Source: Aestuariivita sp. (GTDB lineage: Bacteria > Pseudomonadota > Alphaproteobacteria > Rhodobacterales > Rhodobacteraceae). From it: 64,000 nucleotides of DNA. Shown one piece after another: positions 20,818 through 30,398 of this stretch (positions are counted from its first letter, which is position 1; each line of letters opens with the position of its first letter). Both the position numbers and the translations under genes were made by a program. The notes below the pieces were generated by a model, which ran no database searches, was not told where the DNA came from, and saw only the letters and a list, made by a program, of their open reading frames with translations. The stretch spans positions 124,001 through 188,000 of the forward strand of contig NZ_JAAWWD010000003.1 in assembly GCF_021404545.1 (NCBI RefSeq), in the 5' to 3' direction.

Positions 20818-21540
20818 ATGACATCTCTTATTAAGGTTCTGGGCATTCTGATAGTTCTCGCACTGGCAGCTTGCTCCACCCCGCAAATTACCAGCGGATC
20901 CTTCTCGAGCAATGCCGGTGCAACGTTCCAAGATGGGCAGATCGTTCCAGAGATCAAAACGACGTTCGAGCTGAAATTCTCCACCAAACCAGCCGATGAA
21001 GTTGTTCTGAACACGGATGGTAGTCAGCTGCAGAATGAGGGTGAAACGGCGAACGTCGCGCCACTTCTAGACTTGATCGGCTTGACGGAAGGGACAGACA
21101 AGGGTGAAGGCTATAATGAAACCCTTTCCTACGGCGCCTACACGGGTGGCGATGTCGATCTGACAAGCATGACGTTGGCAGAGATAGACGTCCTGCAGAC
21201 TTCAATGCTCGCTCATCCTGCCAACACGTGGAACTCTTCCGCCATTGGGCGCTACCAAATCGTCCGCACAACACTGCGGGCATTAAAGAAGAAGCTTGAG
21301 CTCGAAGACGACCTCAACTTCACGGCAGAGCTCCAGGATCAACTTGCGCTGGAACTCCTCAATGGACGCGGTTTTGATGCCTGGAAAGCAGAGCGTATCG
21401 ATGATCAGCAGTTCATGTTGAACCTGTCTAAGGAGTGGGCATCATTGCCGAACCCACAAACCGGTAAGGGCTTCTACTCCGGGCAGAACGCAGCGGCGAC
21501 TGTCGCGAAAGTAAAAGCTGTACTGGACGAAATCCGGTAA
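20818..21540 (+). CDS. Lipoprotein with lysozyme/muramidase-like (GH104-type) domain
   Basis: Lipobox LAACS; LLDLIGLTEGTDKGEGYNETLSYGAYTGG...NSSAIGRYQIVRTTLRALKKKL. Confidence 0.75.
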   Translation: MTSLIKVLGILIVLALAACSTPQITSGSFSSNAGATFQDGQIVPEIKTTFELKFSTKPADEVVLNTDGSQLQNEGETANVAPLLDLIGLTEGTDKGEGYNETLSYGAYTGGDVDLTSMTLAEIDVLQTSMLAHPANTWNSSAIGRYQIVRTTLRALKKKLELEDDLNFTAELQDQLALELLNGRGFDAWKAERIDDQQFMLNLSKEWASLPNPQTGKGFYSGQNAAATVAKVKAVLDEIR

Positions 21541-21570
21541 AACCTACTGCGCAGATTTCTGCGTGAGAAC

Positions 21571-21603
21571 GAAGCGCCCCTCGCTAGCTAGCCGGGGCGC
21601 TTC
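21571..21603 (+). terminator. Rho-independent terminator
   Basis: gaagcgcccc / ggggcgcttc perfect 10-bp stem. Confidence 0.7.
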
Positions 21604-21656
21604 TGTTTGCTTCCAGAAAGGGTCCCGTTTGAGCGAGCATCTGCTATTCCTCACTC

Positions 21657-21872
21657 CTACTCATATCCCCGCTTTGCCTTCCGCATTTGCAGATTGAACC
21701 GCGCGTCTTTGGCGGCTTCTTCAGTCTCAAACCAGTCCGTGCGGACCTGACCAGAGCTGCCAATCCGGCCCCAGCTCCGCAGCAATCCCCAGTCGCCAAA
21801 GAGACCCGGCACGATGTCCATGCGATAGAAGCGATGCATATTGGCGCTTGGGTCAGTTTTCGTCAGATACAT
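21657..21872 (-). CDS. WGR-domain protein
   Basis: MHRFYRMDIVPGLFGDWGLLRSWGRIGSSGQVRTDWFETEEAA. Confidence 0.8.
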   Translation of the reverse strand: MYLTKTDPSANMHRFYRMDIVPGLFGDWGLLRSWGRIGSSGQVRTDWFETEEAAKDARFNLQMRKAKRGYE

Positions 21873-21877
21873 CTCCC

Positions 21878-22483
21878 CTACCCCCACATCCTGGCGGCTA
21901 TGTCCTGCTCTTCCTTGCCCACCGCGTCGGCATAGATCGCCGTGGTGCTGAGCTGCGCATGACCCATCCATTTCTGAACCATGTGCAGCGGAATGCCGTT
22001 GACCGTGGCGTTAATCCCGAACCCGTGCCGTAGCCCCTTTGGACTTCGATGCGGCGCATCAGGAATACCCGCCTCGATCATGACGCCTTTGACGATCTGC
22101 CAAACCCGCACGCGCTTGATCGACCAAATCGGCACGCTTGCCAGTTTGCGCGACTTCTGGGCCTCACGAATACCGTGGGCTGTGTTCAGTGTGTCGAGAT
22201 AATCCGGCGGAACTGGCACGGTGCGATAGACCACCTTCTGCTTGCCGGTCGCATCCTTGCGCTTCTTCAAGCTGCGGATCGCCACTGTACCCCCGGCCAA
22301 GTCCACCCGAGCGGGCGTCAGCTCGATCAGCTCAGAAGGACGGCACCCGGTATAGTGCAGGGTCTCGCAGATGGTACGGTCGCGGGCAGGCATCCGACGC
22401 GCAGCGGCAAGGAAATCTGCCCTCTCCTCAGCGTTGAGGTAGAGGCGATTGCCATCACGGTCATAGAGGGTCATTTCGCTCAC
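21878..22483 (-). CDS. Short tyrosine recombinase (catalytic domain only)
   Basis: LHYTGCRPSELIELTPARVD ... SPKGLRHGFGINATVNGIPLHMVQKWMGHAQLSTTAIYA. Confidence 0.85.
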   Translation of the reverse strand: MSEMTLYDRDGNRLYLNAEERADFLAAARRMPARDRTICETLHYTGCRPSELIELTPARVDLAGGTVAIRSLKKRKDATGKQKVVYRTVPVPPDYLDTLNTAHGIREAQKSRKLASVPIWSIKRVRVWQIVKGVMIEAGIPDAPHRSPKGLRHGFGINATVNGIPLHMVQKWMGHAQLSTTAIYADAVGKEEQDIAARMWG

Positions 22484-22484
22484 A

Positions 22485-22512
22485 TAAACACTATACCCGA
22501 ATAGTGTTTATT
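22485..22512. promoter_or_regulatory. Perfect 11-bp dyad immediately upstream of the short recombinase
   Basis: ataaacactat-acccga-atagtgtttat. Confidence 0.6.
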
Positions 22513-23011
22513 GCGCGAGGAAAGATCGCAGGATATTCACACCCCTACCCTACCTAGGCTGGGCTCGGAGCAAACAGAATTACTAATTGTGTTACGTGGT
22601 CGTTTCCGAACGCGACTTCTGCACGGCATATCCCGTTGAAATCATGGTAGGTCGGTCCCGCGCCCAAGAGTCGTGATTTTTGCACGGACGTAGAAACGTC
22701 CCAAAACCTCAGACGTTCTGATCCGGGTTTCTGATACGGCTAAAGTGCTTGATCGCGTGCAGGCCGAGCGGGGCGGTCAAAATGCACCGTTTTTGGCCGA
22801 GGGGTTTTGGCAGGGGGTATTTGTCCCATGTGCGTGCAGTGCTGACGTACGCGCGAAGTCCGCTCTTGGAGTGCGAAATTTTGAACGAGATTGTCAAACG
22901 AGTTCATTCTTTCGGATCGTTAACAGGGCTTTGGTGCTGGGAACTCTTGCTTTCCCGGTGCTTTTGGCAAAGCATTCACACCATAACAAACTGGAAGAAC
23001 GGTGTTTCATC

Positions 23012-23530
23012 ATGGGTGCACTAGCACAGCAAGTTTCTATCATACTACCGTTCGTCATTGGACTTTTGGTTGGCGGCTTGGGTGTTTGGTTGTGGACGCG
23101 AATTTCAACCGAGACATCGAGAGAAGAATTGAGGCTGTCGTCTGTGAGCGAAACGGCCCTGATTGATCAGCTTCGGCATCATACCAATGAAAATAATAGG
23201 CTAGCAGGCTCAGAAGGTGAGGAGGCCCTCTTCGATTTTATAACTTCGGAAGCATTGTTAGCGGGTAGAATTGATGAAATTGCGGAAGCAATTGATAGCT
23301 CGGACAGTTACGACGAAGCCTTCGCTAAGGCTCGAGTCATTCCGTTTCGAACAAGAGAAGCCCCTGGAGAAGACAATGGCGACCTCCAACCACCAGAAGA
23401 CGATCCCTCTCGCTGGGAGCGTATAAAAGGGAAAGCCAAGGGAGTGAAGGACAAAGCTCTAAAGGTTGCCAACCAAAAGCTTCAATCAACTGTCAAAAGT
23501 TGGGCTGGCGATGCCTCCCAAGACGAATAG
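23012..23530 (+). CDS. Membrane-anchored hypothetical protein
   Basis: N-terminal TM ILPFVIGLLVGGLGVWLW; start at MGALAQQ. Confidence 0.6.
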   Translation: MGALAQQVSIILPFVIGLLVGGLGVWLWTRISTETSREELRLSSVSETALIDQLRHHTNENNRLAGSEGEEALFDFITSEALLAGRIDEIAEAIDSSDSYDEAFAKARVIPFRTREAPGEDNGDLQPPEDDPSRWERIKGKAKGVKDKALKVANQKLQSTVKSWAGDASQDE

Positions 23531-23744
23531 TGGGAAGATCGCGACCCAGCTGGCAGTTTCTGGTGGAAATCGCAGTGGTTGCTCGATCTCCCTATTAACA
23601 AATATCAATTTCTAACATGCCAAAACTCATACGTTTATGACACCAGAAAAACGACCGTTTTGGATAAATGACTTCGTAAGTTTCCAAACTCGAAACACCG
23701 TAACTGCGTCATTCATAAGCACTACCAGAGCTGATTAAAAGATT

Positions 23745-24878
23745 TTACGACCTAAATCGACCTCGTATGAAACATACTAGTCGAGAAAACCTTGTTTTGC
23801 GCGGTGCTACACGTTTGTTGTCATCTATTTGACTGAAGTCCAGTGTCGGCTGTTTATTCGGGTAGGGCAAATCAAAACCATATGTTGTCCTTAGGAAATC
23901 TATGACTTCGTGGCTGGGTTGCTCACCATAGCAGCTAGCGACTACTGTTCCAAAATCCTCAAGATCAATCACACCCTTTGATTCAATTGCACTCATAAAC
24001 TCTTGTTCACGGTCTTTGGCAACATGTACAAAGTAATAAGCCCAACGCCCAGTATTATCCCTTGCCTTCAGTTTGTGGATTAGATGCCCCTCACGCGAGA
24101 AATCCGGTACGATACGACCTAGTCCTTGCTCCTGAACACTACGCATTGCTTGTCGCGATAAAGCATTATCACTCGTCGCCTCTGCCTTCTCAAATACTAC
24201 CTCTTTCATGAGCGCAGAATGGTCCCAGGGTACTTGTGCACCACTGGTAACTGCATGAACGTCATTGCGAACGCGACGCAATATAACCTCAATAGGCTCA
24301 CGATGCTGTCCTATATTCTGGCAAAGTGATGCAGCGTAAGGGCTATGTTGTCCAAGACCATCTAACGCCACCTGACCAGGGGAGGTAGAATAAGCGATCA
24401 AGGTATTTTGAGGTGAACTTGAAGCCGCAAGGCCTCTGTGCCCTCCTCGCACTTGTGCTGTAAACGGGTAGTTTCGACACCCATCAACAAAAATCATCCG
24501 AGTATGCGGGACACTTGGAACAACCAGCTTACTCTGCAACCAAGTCAGCGAAACAGCTGACCGGTCAAGCCACTGCACGTCCTTCTCTCGCATTGATATG
24601 GGTAAAAGGTAGTTTTCGCCCATATGTTGGATAGCGTGCCCAGCATAGTAGAAAATAACTTCGGAATCCGGTGGGAGCAGTCTCACTTTCTCAGAAAACT
24701 GAACGCAAAGTTCAAGCATCCTATCGATATCAACATCTGGCACCACAAAAACCTCGTATCCAACAGATTTCAAGCTGTCTGATACTATCTTGATATCGTT
24801 CACAGGATTCTTGAGATAGGCTAGCTCGGAGTATTGAGAATTACCTACAAGAAGAGCGGTTCGCTTAGGCTGAGACAT
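23745..24878 (-). CDS. Caspase-like (peptidase C14) protein
   Basis: KRTALLVGNSQYSELAYLKNPVNDI; His motif FYYAGHAIQ; Cys motif FVDGCRNYPF. Confidence 0.88.
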   Translation of the reverse strand: MSQPKRTALLVGNSQYSELAYLKNPVNDIKIVSDSLKSVGYEVFVVPDVDIDRMLELCVQFSEKVRLLPPDSEVIFYYAGHAIQHMGENYLLPISMREKDVQWLDRSAVSLTWLQSKLVVPSVPHTRMIFVDGCRNYPFTAQVRGGHRGLAASSSPQNTLIAYSTSPGQVALDGLGQHSPYAASLCQNIGQHREPIEVILRRVRNDVHAVTSGAQVPWDHSALMKEVVFEKAEATSDNALSRQAMRSVQEQGLGRIVPDFSREGHLIHKLKARDNTGRWAYYFVHVAKDREQEFMSAIESKGVIDLEDFGTVVASCYGEQPSHEVIDFLRTTYGFDLPYPNKQPTLDFSQIDDNKRVAPRKTRFSRLVCFIRGRFRS

Positions 24879-24879
24879 C

Positions 24880-25665
24880 CTACACGCTTTCAATACGATA
24901 GCGGCTGACAAAAACAGCCTCTACTTCCTTAGAAAACTGAGAAAGCTCTTTAGCTAGGCTATCACCGCGTATATCTCGAACCGGAAAATTCTGCTCGTAC
25001 AAGTCTAGGACCTGAGATTCATCCGAAAAAGATACTACAAACAAATCGTTCGGCCCAACAGGGGGGCCGATTGCAAAACCCTTCTCTCGCTCGTCAAGTA
25101 GACTGCTGGGTATTACGATCTGTGCACCTATCTTTTCGTGTCGGCATTCTCCCCAAGAATGGCCTGGATGCAGCATAACGGTTTGATTGTCAGGATAAGA
25201 GTGGTTGAAGACAAATAGTAGGCAATCTGTGCTACATGGGATTAGCAAGTCCAGCATCCCACCGAGTGGAACTATCTTCCTTTCATCGACGCTACCTTCC
25301 GCTGGGGGCTGGAGGCCGCGCCAATTCTTTGGTCTGAGGATGGTGTTATCGACCCTCGCAGGCAGCGCGTGCAACCAGTTAGCCAGAGTGTGCCCAACCC
25401 CGTGCCAAGGACGCAATCCTAACAAAATTTCATGCTCCGTAGAACCGGGCACAATGTTGAAACAAGCGAGTAGCGCCCTGTGCCGGGTGCCGTTTGACGG
25501 CGGCCCGTTAACAAACCAATCGGCCACACGGCCTGGTGCCAGATTGTCGAAAACCTCGTCGGCATCGACTGCTGCCTGTTCAAGCTTCCCGATAAACTCC
25601 TTCACCGACCACCCGCGTACCTGGACTAGGTAGCGAAGAAACTTACCAGACGAATCCTGCGACAT
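24880..25665 (-). CDS. Caspase-operon partner, unknown; C-terminal DUF4384-like pattern
   Basis: Ends 1 bp before the caspase start; PVGPNDLFVVSFSDESQVLDL; start at MSQDSSGK. Confidence 0.5.
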   Translation of the reverse strand: MSQDSSGKFLRYLVQVRGWSVKEFIGKLEQAAVDADEVFDNLAPGRVADWFVNGPPSNGTRHRALLACFNIVPGSTEHEILLGLRPWHGVGHTLANWLHALPARVDNTILRPKNWRGLQPPAEGSVDERKIVPLGGMLDLLIPCSTDCLLFVFNHSYPDNQTVMLHPGHSWGECRHEKIGAQIVIPSSLLDEREKGFAIGPPVGPNDLFVVSFSDESQVLDLYEQNFPVRDIRGDSLAKELSQFSKEVEAVFVSRYRIESV

Positions 25666-25762
25666 GCGATCCACCGTGCAATTGCGTGCATCAACGTGAC
25701 TACGAGAAGCACGTTGAAAACGCGAGCCTTTACCAACTGCAAAAGTGTTCAAGGAGGCTCCA

Positions 25763-26116
25763 ATGCCGAAACTAAAGTCGATCCTCGCCGCCTGTGCATC
25801 TATCTCGATTGCCAGTGCACCCCTGCCCTCTTTCGCTCAGAGCTGCTCCCAGTTGGAAAGACAACAGCAGAGCCTCGAGAACGAGAAGTCTCGACTGTAC
25901 GAACAGTACCCCGGCACGCTGCTGTCACTGTTCACATGCATCGCCGTGGCCAACGAAGCAGACGAATCGGAACAAGTGCCGGTCTTCCTGATCTGCACAA
26001 CCGGCGTTTGCCTATTCAGTGGCATCGAAAACTGCATCGACATCGGTACTAGGGCGTTCAACGTCGAGCGCCGCTCGAGCGAAGTTGAACGCCAGATGAG
26101 CCGCGAAGGTTGCTGA
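25763..26116 (+). CDS. Small secreted Cys-containing protein
   Basis: Sec signal MPKLKSILAACASISIASAPLPSFAQ. Confidence 0.65.
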   Translation: MPKLKSILAACASISIASAPLPSFAQSCSQLERQQQSLENEKSRLYEQYPGTLLSLFTCIAVANEADESEQVPVFLICTTGVCLFSGIENCIDIGTRAFNVERRSSEVERQMSREGC

Positions 26117-26259
26117 AGCACGAATACGAGGCGCTATGGCTACCCGGAGTCGTCGCGCCTTACATTCTGACCACCTTTGGCCTCGCCATGGCGCTGAATG
26201 ACGGCTAGCGTAAACCCAGTTGAACTAAGCCAGCCCAGAATGAAGAGATTCGGAAACTG

Positions 26260-28050
26260 ATGATTAAAAACTTTGTAAGCGCCTTTGTAATTTTCTCGCT
26301 CTTTATTACTCCAATCTATCCAACACAGGTCTCTGCTCAGAGCCTCGAAAGCTGCACATCGGATAGCGAAGATGTCCTTTTTACAGCCCTTCAACAGCGC
26401 GCTCGTGACGGATACCGCGAAGCACATGAAACCTTTGACTACAGAATAGCGGTCCGCAATGCCTGGCGGCAGGTTGGAATGACAGGCCGAATTGCTTCTT
26501 CTGCACAATCCGCAGGAGACGACTATAGGCCAGGAGGACTTTTACCCCGCCGCCTAACTGGTTGGTCAGAGGAAAGAGCGCGTGAAGCCGCCAATACCAT
26601 AGCAGATCAAACATTCTCAAATACGAGAGTAGAGTCCGGCTTTGAGGAAGTCGTAAATCTAGCTGTCGAAGACCTATTAGATTTTTTCGAAGTCCGCTCA
26701 CAAGATATTTCTGAAACACTAGGCGTTTGTTTTTCAGATTTCCTCAATGTGAATTATCCCCCCATCATTCAAGGGGCGGTCGGCGCACACATGGAAGAAA
26801 TTGATGTGAGTGTACCGACATCTACAGGAGAAGCAGGTCAAACAGGTGTCCCTGTCGCAGCCATCACCGGGGCACTACTTGTCGTCATTGCAACTGTGCG
26901 ACGGCAAGTAGTGCGCCGCATCGCAGGTCGTATAGCTGGGCGCATTGGCGGTAAGATTGCTGCGAGAGCAATACCAGGTCTGGGCTGGGCACTTCTTGGT
27001 TATGAAGTCCTATTTGAAGGAAACGGTGCGATCCCTGAAATTGTGGAAAATATGAGTAGCTCTGAGATCGTTGCTAATTTGCAAGATGAAATCTCCTCAG
27101 AGATCGAACAAGAAATTAGTCAGCAACTCGACAACATCTCAGCCGATGTTGCGCGCGGCTCAATGGAGTCTTGGCGATCATTCGTTCAAGCTAATCAGCT
27201 CGTCCTAACTTTGCGGGAAGCGAATCCTCTATTTTCCGGATACCTTGACCAATTTACGAACGAAGACGACCTTCTCCCAATCAGAGATGCTATCGCAATA
27301 ATTGTCGAGCTAGAAGGCGAAGAAGGCTTGAATGATATTCTTAATGGCAATCAAATGGCTGATGTCGTAGCTCTTACAGATTCAGCTCGTGCTATCGCCA
27401 GAGCAACAGACTCTGTTAGCACAGCTATATCGTGGCAACGCAAAGCTGGCACTGATATCTCAGCGGTAGCACAACATCGCCTCTATCAGTTCAAACAACC
27501 AGATGATCTTACCCAAGACCAACTATCCTACATTCTAAGTCTAAACGAAGGAAGCTTGATCCGTAAGGCCGCGCTTCTTTCACCAGATGATTTACAATCC
27601 CTCAGAATTATCGATGACTTATCGACCCGGAAAATACTGGCAACTGTCAATGAAGAAGACTTGCCAGATACCATCAACTATCTCAGGCAAATCACCGATC
27701 AGAGTGCACGCAACACTGTAGCGGCGTACGTGAACGGTAGTAACTACAGACCGGCGACTTTGAACGATGCGCTTCAAGATATCTCGATTAGCAGGAACCA
27801 AGAGCTTGCCTCAGAGCTACTCCTGTCCACTACATTCTTTGGCCTTTTAGACCCGCAGTTTGCCTATCAAACGTTCAACGGGGTTACTAGCGGAGAAATC
27901 AGCTGGCAAGTTGCCATGGCTCGTTACAACCTGCCCTCAGCAGTCTTGATAGGGTTGCTCGTTTTGTTGGCGCTTCTGGTTATCCGCCCGTTTGGACTAT
28001 TTAGACGGCGGCAGGAAGTCATTATTCGGCATGAGAAGAGCAATGACTAG
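26260..28050 (+). CDS. Exported membrane protein, two internal hydrophobic segments, no recognised family
   Basis: Signal MIKNFVSAFVIFSLFITPIYPTQVSAQ; GALLVVIATVRRQVVRRIAGRIAGRIGGKIAARAIPGLGWALL; C-term TM AVLIGLLVLLALLVI. Confidence 0.7.
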   Translation: MIKNFVSAFVIFSLFITPIYPTQVSAQSLESCTSDSEDVLFTALQQRARDGYREAHETFDYRIAVRNAWRQVGMTGRIASSAQSAGDDYRPGGLLPRRLTGWSEERAREAANTIADQTFSNTRVESGFEEVVNLAVEDLLDFFEVRSQDISETLGVCFSDFLNVNYPPIIQGAVGAHMEEIDVSVPTSTGEAGQTGVPVAAITGALLVVIATVRRQVVRRIAGRIAGRIGGKIAARAIPGLGWALLGYEVLFEGNGAIPEIVENMSSSEIVANLQDEISSEIEQEISQQLDNISADVARGSMESWRSFVQANQLVLTLREANPLFSGYLDQFTNEDDLLPIRDAIAIIVELEGEEGLNDILNGNQMADVVALTDSARAIARATDSVSTAISWQRKAGTDISAVAQHRLYQFKQPDDLTQDQLSYILSLNEGSLIRKAALLSPDDLQSLRIIDDLSTRKILATVNEEDLPDTINYLRQITDQSARNTVAAYVNGSNYRPATLNDALQDISISRNQELASELLLSTTFFGLLDPQFAYQTFNGVTSGEISWQVAMARYNLPSAVLIGLLVLLALLVIRPFGLFRRRQEVIIRHEKSND

Positions 28051-28387
28051 CAAAAGGCCTCTAGTCTTCACTATGGATAGCCCGCCAGTTTTGTTGACCG
28101 GAAACTACACTTTTGGATCGGCCATCTTTGTCACCCACACCCAGGCTTCAAACGTTGTGAAAGACGTCCAGGAAAACATACGAAACTTAGTTGGTGGGCG
28201 ACTAAAACACTATGACGCACTGGTCACGGAAAGTGTCTCAGCCGCATTCGAAAAACTCAAAGACCATCTTGAGAAAAATGGCTGGGATGGTGCTTGTGCG
28301 GTTCGAATTTCGCATCCGTCTGTCGTCGATGGTGGCTGTGAGGTCGTGGTTTACGGCACACCATTTAGGCTGGAAGAAAAAACATAA
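28043..28387 (+). CDS. YbjQ-like small protein
   Basis: SAIFVTHTQASNVVKDV...HYDALVTESVSAAFEKLKDHLEKNGWDGACAVRI pattern; overlaps upstream gene. Confidence 0.45.
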   Translation: MTSKRPLVFTMDSPPVLLTGNYTFGSAIFVTHTQASNVVKDVQENIRNLVGGRLKHYDALVTESVSAAFEKLKDHLEKNGWDGACAVRISHPSVVDGGCEVVVYGTPFRLEEKT

Positions 28388-28427
28388 AGCGCCTTATGCG
28401 CTGTCGGCGTGCGAAAGGGCGCGCGCT

Positions 28428-29533
28428 ACTTTGAAGTGCGACTCCTATTAGAAAACAACGAGTTATCTAATAGGAGTAATATCGCATGGGAGCCGTTTAC
28501 ACGCAACTTTCACTTCAAGAGCGTCGTAGGATCGAAGACTGGTGGCTTGCAAAGGTCCCTGTCGCGGAAATGGCGCGTGTCCTCAAACGTCACAAATCGA
28601 CGATCTTTCGCGAGATCAAACGTAACTTCTGGTCGGATGATGCCTTCCCGAAGAAGTACGCAGGTTACTTCGGGCATGCGGCTCAGTTGCAAACCGATAA
28701 GCGTCGATCCGTGCAGCGTAAGCTGATCCGCCATCCAGACCTTTGCAAGCGCGTCATCGAACGGATCAAGCAAGGCTGGACGCCCGAGCAGATCGGCAAC
28801 CGCATGATCTTTGAGGGTGCCAAACTTCGTGTCTGTCAGGAGACGATCTACCGCTACATCTATTCGAAGGAAGGCATGGACAAGGAGCTGTGGTGGTACC
28901 TGCCCGAGCATCGCAAAGCCCGCAGACCGCGTCGTGCCAGAAAGCGCCAGAAACCCAAGTTCGACCGCGATGTCAGCATCTTGTTCCGTCCGGATGATGT
29001 CGCACACCGTCGCCAGTTCGGACACTGGGAAGCTGATCTTGTCTTGTTCAAACAACGCTTTGGACAATCAAACGTGACCTCGCTGGTCGAGCGTGTCAGT
29101 CGCTTCACCGTGCTATTGAAGAACCCCAATAAGCGCACCAAACCTGTCATGGGCAAGATCATGAAGGCGGTGCGCGACCTGCCTTACATGGCGCGTCGTT
29201 CCATCACCTTCGACCGCGGCACAGAGTTCGTCAGCTGGCCACATCTTCAGGCCGAGATCGGCACGCAAACCTGGTTCTGTGATCCCTCTTCGCCTTGGCA
29301 GAAAGGCACCGTCGAAAACACGAACCGACGTGCCCGAAGATGGCTCCCGAGAAAGCGCGACATCACGGCGGTCACAGATCATGAATTGAGAATGATCTGC
29401 GACCGCCTAAACGCGACACCCAGAAAATGCCTCGGATGGAGGACACCGGCCGAGGTCTTCCGCGAAAAGATGATGGAGGAAATGGGCCGATCCCACTACC
29501 CTCAGAAGCCATAGGAGTCGCGGTTCAAGTATC
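28428..29533 (+). mobile_element. IS30-family insertion sequence (ends approximate)
   Basis: Imperfect terminal inverted repeats tactttgaagtgcgactcctat / ataggagtcgcggttcaagta around the transposase. Confidence 0.85.
28486..29514 (+). CDS. IS30-family transposase
   Basis: LSLQERRRIEDWWLAKV...KSTIFREIKRN; GHWEADLV; FDRGTEF; SSPWQKGTVENTNRRARRWLP. Confidence 0.95.
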   Translation: MGAVYTQLSLQERRRIEDWWLAKVPVAEMARVLKRHKSTIFREIKRNFWSDDAFPKKYAGYFGHAAQLQTDKRRSVQRKLIRHPDLCKRVIERIKQGWTPEQIGNRMIFEGAKLRVCQETIYRYIYSKEGMDKELWWYLPEHRKARRPRRARKRQKPKFDRDVSILFRPDDVAHRRQFGHWEADLVLFKQRFGQSNVTSLVERVSRFTVLLKNPNKRTKPVMGKIMKAVRDLPYMARRSITFDRGTEFVSWPHLQAEIGTQTWFCDPSSPWQKGTVENTNRRARRWLPRKRDITAVTDHELRMICDRLNATPRKCLGWRTPAEVFREKMMEEMGRSHYPQKP

Positions 29534-29662
29534 GCTCACAAGTCTTCATTTTTGAACGCGGGCGGTGATCTACACCGGACTTGCGCACCACCCTACCCCA
29601 TTGATTTCGTTGATCTGGCAGGATGGTGCGTAGGATATGATTCATGCACCTAAAAATTTCTA

Positions 29663-30388
29663 CTAGGCGGCCTGCGGCAAATGCTCCGGCAACGTCCTAG
29701 CTAAGCTTAGACCGAGTGCAGAGAGGAAATTCACATCATCGAAAAGGGATGCTGCAGAAGGCGAATTCCCCGGATTCAGGGAATGGGCAATGGCATTCCG
29801 CTTCTCCATGAAGTCGTTTAGCCGAATCAAAAGCATGCCATGTACTCGCCCTGCATCCGGCTCCTCAAAATATTCTGAAAGGGGTTGTTTGTGCGATGCT
29901 TTGGCACAAACATCCTTCAGGTCACAGATCGCGAAGATAGCGTTTAGCTGAGTTGGGCGCATGTTGCTTTCGTTGTGAACCAGTGGACCATAGATCTCTT
30001 GCGTCAAATCTCCTTCCAAGAACCTGCAAACAGCATCGATCCTTGACCGAGCATCGCGGGAGATGGTTTCCAAGGCCACTGTAGTTCCGCCGGTATCAAT
30101 CTTCGCACGGGCAAGCTCTTCCAACGTTCTCTTCCATGCGGTAGCGCTAAGCTTTCGGGGCAATCGTCTTGGATCGACCTGTAGCCTAACCATTTCCCTC
30201 GCATATTGCCTACCTTGCTCTCGAATGAATTCTTCGAATCGGGCAGCCAGTAGAAGTGTTGAGGAATTCACAGACGCAACTCGCGACCTAGCAGAGTTGC
30301 CTGCTGTCTCCATTACTGACACTAGCTCCGATATTGCAGTCAGATCAGCTAGAAAATCATCTGATATGGCATCAAAAATAGTTGGCAA
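29663..30388 (-). CDS. HEPN-domain protein (RiboL-PSP / MAE_28990-like)
   Basis: RNAIAH matches HEPN RxxxxH; downstream of DUF262 gene. Confidence 0.75.
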   Translation of the reverse strand: MPTIFDAISDDFLADLTAISELVSVMETAGNSARSRVASVNSSTLLLAARFEEFIREQGRQYAREMVRLQVDPRRLPRKLSATAWKRTLEELARAKIDTGGTTVALETISRDARSRIDAVCRFLEGDLTQEIYGPLVHNESNMRPTQLNAIFAICDLKDVCAKASHKQPLSEYFEEPDAGRVHGMLLIRLNDFMEKRNAIAHSLNPGNSPSAASLFDDVNFLSALGLSLARTLPEHLPQAA

Positions 30389-30398
30389 ATTTCTACTA

